Shown in pieces: positions 8,664 to 16,157 of a stretch of 64,000 bases of DNA (positions are counted from its first letter, which is position 1; each line of letters starts with the position of its first letter). Origin of the DNA: Sva-07 sp963747375 (GTDB lineage Bacteria; Actinomycetota; Acidimicrobiia; Acidimicrobiales; Ilumatobacteraceae); the NCBI GenBank assembly GCA_963747375.1, contig CAVVFL010000022.1, positions 124,001 to 188,000 of the forward strand. The letters run 5' to 3'. Position numbers and translations under genes: made by a program. The notes beneath the pieces are model-generated. The model ran no database searches. It was given only the letters and a program-made list of their open reading frames with translations, and had not been told where the DNA came from.

Positions 8664-9602
8664 TCAACCCGACCGGCTGAAGGGGATGGCGGCGGCCTCC
8701 GGATGCACGCCGTGTTGGGCGTGGCCCTGCTCGCGGGTGACGTCACGAAGCGTCGCGAGCGCCGCCATCGTCGGGGCGCTCGCGCTCGGGCGACGCCGTC
8801 TCGCGAACGCGACGACTCGGCGGGGGAGTTCGGGCACCGTGATGAGGTGGAACGAGCCCTCGAGCCACGTGGGCACGGCGGTGGCAGGCACGATCGCCGC
8901 GCCGAAGCCGTCGAAGGCCAACGACGCCAACAGGCGGACACCGTCGACTTCGGCCTGGGCGCGCAGTGTGATGTCCGCAGTGGCAGCGGCGCGTTCGAGG
9001 ACTCGTCGAAGCGCGGCTCCTGGCGGCGGCAGCAGCAACGGCACCTCGTCGAGGTCGGCGAGCGGAATCGTGTCGCGATCGGCGAGGGGGTGCCCGTCGG
9101 CCGCGAGCAGCAGCAGGTCTTCTGCGAAGAGTGGCTCGATGACGAGTTCCGGATCGTCGACAGGGAGATGCACGATGGCGGCGTTGAGCTGCCCGGTGAG
9201 CACGTTCGGAACGAGCGACGACGTCGCTCCCTCCTGCACGATCACGCGGACGAACGGGTGGCGCTCGCCGAGTCGGTTCAGGAATCCGGGGACCAACCAC
9301 CTTGCCGTGGTGCCGATGACGCCGATGCGGGTCTGGCCGGAGACATTGTCGTGGCGGCTCGACATGTCGGCAGTGATGTCGTCGATCTCGTTGAGGATCC
9401 GGCGGGCCCGCTCGAGGACGCGAGTCCCGTCCTCGGTCAGCCCGCCCTGGGCGCGGTCGACGAGCGTCACGCCGAGCTCCTTCTCCAGGCGGGCGATGTG
9501 GCTGGAGACGTTGGACTGCACCGTGTAGAGCGCGCGGGCCGCCGCCGAGAACGTTCCATGGTCGGCAATTGCCACCAACGTTGCCAGTTGCCGTACGTCC
9601 AT
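8664..9602 (-). CDS. LysR-family transcriptional regulator
   Basis: A 312-residue LTTR. The N-terminal winged helix-turn-helix is clear (MDVRQLATLVAIADHGTF, then SAAARALYTVQSNVSSHIARLEKELG), followed by an effector-binding domain of the periplasmic-binding fold from about residue 90. The inducer cannot be inferred. It lies directly upstream of the carboxyltransferase on the same strand, which makes that gene a possible target or co-transcribed neighbour. On the other side it is divergent from the 6C RNA and the HAD-PlsC gene. The start at 9602 is the only one that gives a complete HTH domain. Confidence 0.92.
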   Translation of the reverse strand: MDVRQLATLVAIADHGTFSAAARALYTVQSNVSSHIARLEKELGVTLVDRAQGGLTEDGTRVLERARRILNEIDDITADMSSRHDNVSGQTRIGVIGTTARWLVPGFLNRLGERHPFVRVIVQEGATSSLVPNVLTGQLNAAIVHLPVDDPELVIEPLFAEDLLLLAADGHPLADRDTIPLADLDEVPLLLPPPGAALRRVLERAAATADITLRAQAEVDGVRLLASLAFDGFGAAIVPATAVPTWLEGSFHLITVPELPRRVVAFARRRRPSASAPTMAALATLRDVTREQGHAQHGVHPEAAAIPFSRSG

Positions 9603-9637
9603 CTCCGCAAACGATAGTGGATATCTGTTTGTTCTAC

Positions 9638-9667
9638 TTGCCAGATCGTTTGTTCACGTGCATACTT
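9638..9667 (+). promoter_or_regulatory. Candidate promoter of the 6C RNA
   Basis: TTGCCA (9638-9643) is a good -35 box. It is followed 17 bases later by CATACT (9661-9666), with an overlapping TGCATACTT that resembles an extended -10. Transcription would start near 9673, giving an RNA of about 125 nt that ends at the hairpin and T-run at 9762-9797. This is inferred from sequence only. Confidence 0.45.
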
Positions 9668-9672
9668 TCACA

Positions 9673-9797
9673 AGCAGATCGCAGTGAGAACACCCCCCAT
9701 GTTCCACTCGAAGGGAAGTCCGCTATCCGATCCCCCAATCGGAGGACATTCCCAGGTTGAGAGACCCGGATCCCCCATCCGGGTCTTTCCCGTTTTT
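9673..9797 (+). ncRNA. Probable 6C small RNA (Actinobacteria)
   Basis: Three successive hairpins have C-rich loops. Hairpin 1 is AGTG-a-GAACA / TGTTC-CACT around CCCCCCA, so six C in the loop (9693-9698). Hairpin 2 is TCCGAT / ATCGGA around CCCCCA (9726-9743), extended by GTCC / GGAC. Hairpin 3 is a ten-pair stem around CCCCC, followed by a T-rich tail. Two stem-loops with runs of about six cytosines ahead of a terminator are the defining layout of the actinobacterial 6C RNA motif. From what I recall, the 6C RNA of Mycobacterium tuberculosis lies next to a HAD-IB hydrolase gene; here the downstream gene is also a HAD-IB protein. The 5' end is estimated from a promoter-like sequence. Loop 2 has five, not six, C. 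Confidence 0.75.
9762..9797 (+). terminator. Intrinsic terminator of the 6C RNA
   Basis: AGACCCGGAT (9762-9771) pairs with ATCCGGGTCT (9777-9786) around a CCCCC loop, and is followed by TTCCCGTTTTT. It is oriented for plus-strand transcription. No protein gene on that strand ends here, which supports a free-standing RNA gene upstream. Confidence 0.8.
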
Positions 9798-9848
9798 CGG
9801 CCCAGGTCGACGAGCCGGGGTCTCCGGAGGAGTGCGTAGTCTGGCCCG

Positions 9849-11288
9849 GTGACCTCGCCACGTGCCGCTGCCTTCTTCGACCTGGATCGCACGCTGCTGC
9901 GCGGTGCGTCCGGCGAAGTGTTCGCCGGGGCGATGCGTCAGGCCGGCCTCGTCGGTGTTGACCCGATCCCTGGCGAACAGTTGGTCTACCGCCTCTTCAA
10001 CGCCATCGGTGAAACGCTGCCGTCGATGGTGCTCGCCCGGCAAGCCGTCGGCCTCGCCCGAGGGCGTTCGCAGGCGTCGGTCGCCGCGGCCGCCTCGATG
10101 GTCGCCGACGAACTGTGTGCCATGGTGCAGCCGTTCGCCGAAACGGCGTTCGCCGTTCACCGCGCTGCTGGTCGGCCGATCGTGCTCGCCACCACCACGC
10201 CGTACGACCTCGTCAAGCCGTTCGCCGATCGTTTGGGGCTCGACGACGTGGTTGCGACCCGCTATGGGGTCGCCCCGGACGGCACCTACGACGGCACACT
10301 CGATGGTCCCTTCGTCTGGTCGGCGGGAAAGCTGGCGGCGATCACCGACTGGGCAGACCGCAACGGCGTGGATCTCGCCGAGAGTTATGCCTACTCCGAC
10401 AGCGTGTACGACACGCCGATGCTGGCGGCAGTCGGTCATCCGGTGGTCGTGAATCCCGATCCGCGGATGGTCCTCGTCGCCGCTGCCCGTCGGTGGCCGA
10501 CGCTGAACCTCGACGTGTCGCCGGGCGTGCTCAAGGTTCCGGTGATCGGGCTCGAAGTGCAGGAGCTCGCCCTGCGATTCGCTCGCCCGAGCCTGTACCC
10601 GTACGCCCGGTTCGACATCGACGGCGTCGAGCACATTCCCCCCGCCGGTGCGGCGATCCTGTGCGGGAACCATCGCAGCTACTTCGACGTCGTGGCGATG
10701 TCGCTGACGATCGCGAAGAGCGGGCGAGCGGCCCGCTTCCTGGGCAAGAAGGAAGTGTTCGACGCGCCGATCGTGGGGCCGATCGCGGCCGCGATGGGTG
10801 GCATCCGCGTCGACCGCGGAACCGGATCGAACGAACCTCTCGCGGCCGCTGCGGCGGCCCTGTCGGGTGGTGAGATGGTCACGATGATGCCCGAGGGGAC
10901 GATCCCCCGGGGACCGGCGTTCTTCCGCAAGCCGGTCGGTCGTTGGGGAGCGGCGCGGCTCGCGGAGTTGAGTGGCGCACCGATCATCCCCGTCGGGCTG
11001 TGGGGAACGGAGCGGGTGTGGCCACGGTCGAGTCGGGTGCCGAACGTGTTCAATCTCACGTCGCCGCCAACCGTTCGGGTGCGAGTCGGCGAGCCGGTCG
11101 AACTCAAGGGCCGCTCGCTCGAGGCCGACACGAAGCGCTTGATGGCCGCCATCGTCGCGCTGCTCCCGGCCGATGCGTACCGTCGTCGCGCCGTGAACCC
11201 CGACGAACTGATGCTGACCTATCCGCCCGGATATCGCGGCGATCCGTCCAGGGAAGTGGGTCGCCGCCCCGGCACGGACATTGAGTAG
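9849..11288 (+). CDS. HAD-IB hydrolase fused to 1-acylglycerol-3-phosphate acyltransferase (PlsC-like)
   Basis: A 479-residue two-domain protein. Residues 1-220 form a HAD-superfamily IB (SerB-like) phosphatase: motif I is FFDLDRTLLRG, and the motif III/IV region is AYSDSVYDTPML. Residues 240-460 form a PlsC acyltransferase with the catalytic HX4D block CGNHRSYFD and the acceptor-binding PEGTIPRG. The pairing suggests action on phospholipid intermediates at the membrane, with acylation of lysophosphatidate and a phosphatase step, though the phosphatase substrate is unproven. It starts with GTG at 9849, 52 bases after the 6C RNA terminator. HAD-IB/PlsC fusions occur in Actinobacteria. The frame is intact. 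Confidence 0.88.
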   Translation: MTSPRAAAFFDLDRTLLRGASGEVFAGAMRQAGLVGVDPIPGEQLVYRLFNAIGETLPSMVLARQAVGLARGRSQASVAAAASMVADELCAMVQPFAETAFAVHRAAGRPIVLATTTPYDLVKPFADRLGLDDVVATRYGVAPDGTYDGTLDGPFVWSAGKLAAITDWADRNGVDLAESYAYSDSVYDTPMLAAVGHPVVVNPDPRMVLVAAARRWPTLNLDVSPGVLKVPVIGLEVQELALRFARPSLYPYARFDIDGVEHIPPAGAAILCGNHRSYFDVVAMSLTIAKSGRAARFLGKKEVFDAPIVGPIAAAMGGIRVDRGTGSNEPLAAAAAALSGGEMVTMMPEGTIPRGPAFFRKPVGRWGAARLAELSGAPIIPVGLWGTERVWPRSSRVPNVFNLTSPPTVRVRVGEPVELKGRSLEADTKRLMAAIVALLPADAYRRRAVNPDELMLTYPPGYRGDPSREVGRRPGTDIE

Positions 11289-11402
11289 GAAAAACTTCGG
11301 CGTTTCGTCATCCGGCTCTGTCGGTGGGTTCGTAGAGATCACATGCCGCTTCGCTGCGGCGTGAACAACACAGCGAATCCACCCCTACGAAAAGGAACCC
11401 TC

Positions 11403-12039
11403 ATGAAGCGCACCCCCACCCGTCTCGTTGCCGTCGGCGCCATCGCCGGTCTCCTCGTGCTCAGCGCCTGCGGATCGGACTCCAACGACGAGAGCTCGTC
11501 GACCGAGGCCCCCGCCGCCACCGAGGCCCCGGCCGCCACGGAGACCGAGCCGAGCACGAGCGATGACCGAGACCACCGAGGCCATGGCCGAGGAGCCGGG
11601 CACGATCGTCGATGTCGCCGTTGCCGCCGGCTCGTTCGAAACGCTCGTCGCCGCCGTCACCGCTGCCGATCTCGTCGACGCCCTGTCGGGCGAAGGCCCG
11701 CTCACGGTGCTCGCGCCGACCGACGACGCATTCGCCGCCCTGCCCGCAGGTCTCGTCGACTGCCTGCTCCTGCCGGAGAACAAGGACGCCCTGACGTCGA
11801 TCCTCACCTACCACGTCATCGAGGGTGCCGTCATGTCCGGTGACCTGACCGCCGGCGACGTCCCGACGCTGCAGGGCGAGAACGTCACGGTCGACCTCAC
11901 CGACGGTGTGATGTTCAACAACGCCACGGTCATCCAGGCCGATGTCGAGGCGAGCAACGGTGTCATCCACGCGATCGACGCTGTCATCGTCCCGCCGAGC
12001 ATCGATGTCGAGGCGTTCCTCGCCAGCTGCCCGGCCTGA
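11403..12039 (+). CDS. Fasciclin (FAS1)-domain lipoprotein, frame broken in the linker
   Basis: A secreted lipoprotein of about 211 residues. It has a signal peptide (MKRTPTRLVAVGAIAGLLV) ending in the lipobox LSAC-G, then a Thr/Ala/Glu-rich linker, then one FAS1 domain with PLTVLAPTDDAFAALP, LTYHVIEG and SNGVIHAIDAVIVP. FAS1 domains mediate surface adhesion or matrix contact; the partner is unknown. The start at 11403 has AAAGGA upstream. Reading moves by one base inside the linker at about 11562, where one extra base rejoins the Ala/Glu-rich linker to the FAS1 frame. Low-complexity linkers are also easy targets for true slippage, so a real phase-variable frame cannot be excluded, but error is likelier. 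Confidence 0.85.
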
Positions 12040-12077
12040 ACCGTCAATTGACGTCGGTCAACTGAATACGTCGATCC

Positions 12078-12112
12078 GTGGGGTCGGTCGCCATCGTGGC
12101 GGCCGGCCCCAC
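12078..12112. terminator. Strong 16-bp hairpin after the fasciclin gene
   Basis: Left arm 12078-12093 and right arm 12097-12112 pair over 16 positions, with only two G-U pairs and a three-base TCG loop; the outer part is GTGGGG / CCCCAC. It starts 38 bases after the stop codon, so it may end that transcript. There is no T-run. Strand preference is unclear because the stem is nearly symmetric. Confidence 0.5.
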
Positions 12113-12123
12113 GTTCGCGTACG

Positions 12124-12423
12124 GTGGCCGGCGTGCCGGCCGACCCGAACTGCGAGCTGTGTGAGGCCACGCCGTTCACCGAGTGGTTCCACAACGACGA
12201 GCTGTGCTGGATCGCTGAATGCGACTCCTGTGGGGTGCCGATGGTCGTGTGGCGATCCCACGATCCGTCGCCGCCGCCCGAGGTCCGAGCGGTGCTGCAC
12301 GAGCGGCTGACCACGGTCGTCGAGTCGCTCTCGTCAGCACCGTTCTGGATCGACGACCGGCTCCGCTCCATCCCGGACCACTATCACGCCCACGCCCGCC
12401 GCCGACTCGATTGGACCTCCTGA
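12124..12423 (+). CDS. Small protein with two CxxC motifs, function unknown
   Basis: A 99-residue cytoplasmic protein that I cannot assign. It has CELC near residue 10 and CDSC near residue 35, spaced like a zinc ribbon, then a block beginning VVWRSHDPSPPPEV and an Arg/His-rich C-terminus (DHYHAHARRRLDW). The DPSPP...RRLDW ending suggests a conserved actinobacterial family rather than a chance frame. The start is GTG at 12124; a GTG three codons later is also possible. Its TGA overlaps the ATG of fabZ (TGATG), so the two are translationally coupled and transcribed together. A link to acyl-carrier metabolism is possible only by neighbourhood. Confidence 0.65.
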   Translation: MAGVPADPNCELCEATPFTEWFHNDELCWIAECDSCGVPMVVWRSHDPSPPPEVRAVLHERLTTVVESLSSAPFWIDDRLRSIPDHYHAHARRRLDWTS

Positions 12424-12857
12424 TGGCATCGCTCGAACTTCCGCGCCCCGACGAACTACTCCCGCACCGACCGCCCTTCCTGTTCGTCGACGAGATGCTC
12501 TCGATCGTCCCCGGGGTGTCGGCCTCGGGGATCTGGCGCCTGACCGGTGAGGAGTTCTTCTTCGCCGGGCACTTCCCCGGTCGTCCGACGCTTCCGGGGG
12601 TCCTGATGTGTGAGGCGATCGCTCAGGTCGGAGCCGCCGCTGTCCTGGCCGACGAGAAGTTCGCGGGCAAGCTTCCGCTCTTCGGTGGACTCGACGGCGC
12701 CAGGTTCCGCCGACAGGTGGTACCCGGTGACGAGTTGGTGATCGAGGTCGAACTCGGTCGGATGTCGGCGCGGGCCGGCAAGGGCTCGGGCCGCGCACGC
12801 GTCGGTGACGAGATCGCCTGCCAGTGCGACCTCCTCTTCGTCCTCGCCGACGCCTGA
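12423..12857 (+). CDS. fabZ: 3-hydroxyacyl-ACP dehydratase
   Basis: A 144-residue FabZ with the hot-dog fold; it removes water from 3-hydroxyacyl-ACP in fatty-acid elongation. Diagnostic blocks are LLPHRPPFLFVDEM, the catalytic His in FFAGHFPGRPTLPGV and the catalytic acid in LMCEAIAQVGAAA. The length is typical. The start ATG at 12423 overlaps the upstream stop codon. It lies tail to tail with fabF, with a long palindrome filling the space between the two stops, so dehydratase and condensing enzymes come from opposite strands of the same locus. Confidence 0.92.
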   Translation: MASLELPRPDELLPHRPPFLFVDEMLSIVPGVSASGIWRLTGEEFFFAGHFPGRPTLPGVLMCEAIAQVGAAAVLADEKFAGKLPLFGGLDGARFRRQVVPGDELVIEVELGRMSARAGKGSGRARVGDEIACQCDLLFVLADA

Positions 12858-12862
12858 CCCAC

Positions 12863-12922
12863 CCCCCGAATTTCTCCTCCAGGTGCGCGCTCGAGCGCGC
12901 ACTGGGAGGAGAAATTCGGGGG
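12863..12922. repeat. 60-bp palindrome between fabZ and fabF (3'-end family, type A)
   Basis: Arms of 18 perfect base pairs (12863-12880 with 12905-12922, CCCCCGAATTTCTCC...) enclose a second palindrome with GTGCGCGCT (12883-12891) and AGCGCGCAC (12894-12902). It fills nearly all the space between two facing stop codons. The same inner core recurs at 23493-23554 and, in part, at 51237-51292. A two-way terminator role fits the position; no T-run is present. Confidence 0.85.
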
Positions 12923-14114
12923 TCAGGTGGCGGGGGCGACGACGACGGAGCCGTTGTGGCCGCCGAAGCCGAAGTTGTTCGAGATCACGGGTCCCGGCTC
13001 CCAGGCGCGTGCCTCGCCCATCACGAGGTCGATGTCCATGTCGGCGCTGATCACCTTGGTGTTCGCCGTCGGAGGGATCAGACGGTGCTCGATCGAGAGG
13101 AGCGCTGCTGCGGCTTCGAGAGCACCCGCGGCGCCGAGGGCGTGTCCGGTGACGCCCTTGGTCGACACGACGGGAACGTTGCCGGGCCCGAAGACTGCGG
13201 TGATCGCCGCCGCCTCGGCGGCGTCGTTGAGTGGCGTCGAGGTGCCGTGCGCGTTCGACCTGCTTCACGTCGCCGGGCTCGATGCCCGACTCGGCGAGTG
13301 CGAGGCGCATGCATGCGATTGCGCCGACACCGCCCGGGGCCGGCGCAGTGATGTGGTGGGCATCAGCGTTGCTGGCGCCGCCGAGGATCTCGCCGAGGAT
13401 CGTCGCGCCTCGTGCGACCGCGTTCGACCACTCCTCGAGGATGAGCACCGCCGAACCTTCGCCGAGGACGAACCCGTCGCGTTCGGTGTCGAACGGTCGG
13501 CTGACGCCGACAGTCGACAGGGCCGTCATGTTGCCGAATCCGGCGAGCGCGGTCGCGGTGGCTGCGGCTTCGCTGCCGCCGGTGGCGACGGCATCGACGA
13601 CGCCCCAGCGGATCAGTCGGGCTGCATACGCGATCGCATGTGAGCCGGCCGCGCAGGCGGTGCAGATCGTCTCGTTCGGACCCTGGAGCCCGTAGCGCAT
13701 CGAGATCGACGCACCCGATGCGTTGGCCATCATCATGGGCACGAGGAAGGGGGAGACCCGACGATCGCCCTTCTCCAGGCGCACCTCGACCTGTTCCTCG
13801 ATGGTGTGGAGACCACCGACACCGGTCGCGAAGATCGTCCCGAACCGCGCCGGATCGACGCCGATGGCATCGACGCCACCGGCCTGATCGAACGCCTCGC
13901 CGGCCGCAGCGACAGCGAACTGCTCGACGCGGTCGGTGCGGCGTGACTGCTTGGGATTGTCGAAGTAGGGCGCAGGGTCCCAGTCGTCGATGACGAGCGA
14001 CTGGCCGGTGGTTGCTCCGGGCCCGAGCAGTCCGTCCCAGAACGCGTGCCGACCGATTCCGGTCGGTGCGACGACGCCGAGACCCGTGACTGCGACCCGT
14101 CGGCCGCCGTTCAT
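12923..14114 (-). CDS. fabF: 3-oxoacyl-ACP synthase II (FabF), frame broken at a catalytic His codon
   Basis: Condensing enzyme of fatty-acid elongation, about 396 residues. The nucleophile Cys154 is in CTACAAGSHA, and the second active-site His is in KGVTGHALGAAG. The C-terminal NNFGFGGHNGS block is intact. Reading breaks at 13256-13257, exactly where the first active-site His block VNAHGTSTP should be; removing one C (G on the coding strand) restores it, so this is most likely an inserted base. The start ATG at 14114 overlaps the stop of acpP. It is the last gene of fabD-fabH-fabG-acpP-fabF and faces fabZ across a palindrome. Confidence 0.92.
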
Positions 14115-14350
14115 CAGAGCTTGGCGACGACGATGTCGTACGCCTGCTGGACCGTTTCGACACCCTCGAGGTCCTCTTCGGGGACCGAGACGTCGAATTC
14201 CTCCTCGAGGGCCATCACGAGTTCGACGAGATCGAGGCTGTCGGCGTCGAGATCGTCACCGAAGTTCGCCTCCGGAACGACGGCGCTCTCCTCGACGGAC
14301 AGCACCTCGACGGCGCACTTGCGGAAACGGGCGAACAGAACTTCATCCAC
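14114..14350 (-). CDS. acpP: Acyl carrier protein
   Basis: A 78-residue acidic carrier that holds growing acyl chains on 4'-phosphopantetheine attached to Ser38 in GDDLDADSLDLVELV. The start is GTG at 14350 (VDEVLFARFRKC), preceded by AAGGAGAAG, a strong ribosome-binding site. It overlaps fabF by one base and lies 104 bases after fabG in the minus-strand fatty-acid cluster; that gap holds no gene. The high yield expected of ACP fits the good ribosome-binding site and could point to an extra promoter in the gap, though none is obvious. Confidence 0.95.
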   Translation of the reverse strand: MDEVLFARFRKCAVEVLSVEESAVVPEANFGDDLDADSLDLVELVMALEEEFDVSVPEEDLEGVETVQQAYDIVVAKL

Positions 14351-14454
14351 GGTCTTCTCCTTGAGGTCTCGGCTCGATTGCGTAGGTTGTCGAGTCCGCT
14401 TGAGTGTAGGCACACCGGGTTCGGCGCACCCATGATTCGGTCTGACTCCAGCGG

Positions 14455-15165
14455 TCAGTGTCCCATCCCGAGGCCGCCGTCGACGGGGATGACGGCTCCG
14501 GTGATGTAGGCGGCGTCGGCCGATGCCAGGAACGCCACGACGCCGGCGATCTCGTCGGCGTCGGCCATCCGTTGCAACGGGACCATGGCTGTGAGGTCGG
14601 CGAGTCGGTCGTCGGCGAGCGCAGCCGTCATGTCGGTGGCCACCGGTCCGGGCGCCACGACGTTCACCGTGATCGATCGCGACCCGAGCTCGCGGGCGAT
14701 CGATCGAGCGAAACCGACCAGCCCGGCCTTCGAGGCCGCGTAGTTCGACTGTCCGGCCGATCCCAACAGACCGACGACCGACGACACGAGCACGATCCGG
14801 CCGGACCGTGCCTTCAACATGCCCCGTGACGCTCGCTTGACCACGCGGTAGGCGGCGGTCAGATTGGCATCGACGACCGAGGTGAAGTCCTCCTCGCTCA
14901 TGCGCAACAGCAAGCCATCGCGTGTGATGCCTGCGTTCGACACGACGATCTCGACGGTGCCGCCGAAGTGATCCTCCACTGCGCTGAACGCAGCGTCGAC
15001 ATCGTCGTTCGAGGTCACGTCGCACTTGACGCCGAAGAGGCCCTCGGGCGGGGGCGACGAGTTGTAGGTGACGGCGACCCGGTCGCCGAGTGCTTCGAAT
15101 CGACGTGCGCACGCGAGCCCGATCCCACGGGACCCTCCGGTGACGAGAACGATCCGTCCGGTCAT
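14455..15165 (-). CDS. fabG: 3-oxoacyl-ACP reductase
   Basis: A 236-residue short-chain dehydrogenase that reduces 3-oxoacyl-ACP with NADPH. It has the cofactor loop VTGGSRGIGLA (residues 8-18), VSNAGITRDG, the catalytic Ser in LVSSVVGLLG and YxxxK in NYAASKAGLVGFARS, plus the C-terminal ITGAVIPVDGGLGMGH. Placement between fabH and acpP supports FabG rather than an unrelated SDR. The start overlaps the fabH stop by four bases (ATGA), indicating coupled translation. The frame is intact. Confidence 0.95.
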   Translation of the reverse strand: MTGRIVLVTGGSRGIGLACARRFEALGDRVAVTYNSSPPPEGLFGVKCDVTSNDDVDAAFSAVEDHFGGTVEIVVSNAGITRDGLLLRMSEEDFTSVVDANLTAAYRVVKRASRGMLKARSGRIVLVSSVVGLLGSAGQSNYAASKAGLVGFARSIARELGSRSITVNVVAPGPVATDMTAALADDRLADLTAMVPLQRMADADEIAGVVAFLASADAAYITGAVIPVDGGLGMGH

Positions 15166-16136
15166 GTGGCAGCGCTCCGTTCATGCGCCGTCTGATTCCA
15201 CCGCACCACGGCGCTGGCGGAGGTCATGCCGGCTCCGAACCCGACGAACAGCACCAGGTCGCCATCGGTGACACGGCCGGCGTCGAGGGCGGCGGCGAGT
15301 GCCAGTGGGACCGATGCCGCCGAGGTGTTGCCGGTGTGATCGAGAACGATCGATGCTCGATCGAGGCCGATCCCGAGCCGATCGCACGACGCGGAGATGA
15401 TGCGGATGTTCGCCTGGTGGGGCACGACGAGCGCGATGTCGTCGGCGGTGACACCGGCGTGGGCCATGGACTTCGTGGCGGAATCGACCATGATCCGCAC
15501 CGCGCGCCGGAACACCTCCTTGCCCTCCATCTGCAGCACACCACCGTGCTCGCAGTACAGGGCGTCCTCGGCGCTGCCGTCGGCGTCGAGGTCCCATCCG
15601 AGCAACTGCCCGGGTCCGTCGACGGCCTCGATCACCGCGGCTCCCGATCCGTCGGCGAACAGAATGGCGGTGTTGCGATCGGTCCAGTCGGTGATGCGTG
15701 CGAGCGTGTCGGTGCCGATGAGCAGGATCTTGTCGGCACCGGTCGCGATGAACCCGTGGGCGGCCACGAGTCCGTAGACCCAGCCGGAGCAGGCGGCGTT
15801 CACGTCGAACGCGCCGCAGCTGAGGCCGAGTTGGTACTGCACCGTCGCAGACGTGGCCGGCACGGCGCGGTCCGGTGTCGTCGTCGCGAGAATCAGCAGA
15901 TCGATGTCAGCGGGGTCGACGCCGGACATCTCGAGCGCTCGACGTCCCGACTCGACCGACAGACCCGCGGTGGTGCCACCGACGTGGCGCTCGTGGATCC
16001 CCGTGCGCTCGACGATCCAGTCGTGGCTGGTGTCCATCGTCTGCTCGAGGTCGTGGTTGGTGACGACGCGATCCGGCAGGGCGGTTCCCCACCCGGTGAT
16101 CACCGCCCCGCGCGTGCCCTTCGGTACCGCTGGCAT
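15162..16136 (-). CDS. fabH: 3-oxoacyl-ACP synthase III
   Basis: Starts fatty-acid synthesis by condensing an acyl-CoA primer with malonyl-ACP. At 324 residues it has the normal length. The triad is Cys116 in NAACSGWVYG, His in VPHQANIRII and Asn in HTGNTSAASVP. The N-terminal WGTALPDRVVTN and ERTGIHERH blocks are typical. The downstream fabG start overlaps its stop. It lies 21 bases after fabD. Primer choice (acetyl against branched) cannot be read from these motifs. Confidence 0.95.
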   Translation of the reverse strand: MPAVPKGTRGAVITGWGTALPDRVVTNHDLEQTMDTSHDWIVERTGIHERHVGGTTAGLSVESGRRALEMSGVDPADIDLLILATTTPDRAVPATSATVQYQLGLSCGAFDVNAACSGWVYGLVAAHGFIATGADKILLIGTDTLARITDWTDRNTAILFADGSGAAVIEAVDGPGQLLGWDLDADGSAEDALYCEHGGVLQMEGKEVFRRAVRIMVDSATKSMAHAGVTADDIALVVPHQANIRIISASCDRLGIGLDRASIVLDHTGNTSAASVPLALAAALDAGRVTDGDLVLFVGFGAGMTSASAVVRWNQTAHERSAAT

Positions 16137-16157
16137 CGTTTCAGCTCCCCTCGCTCG

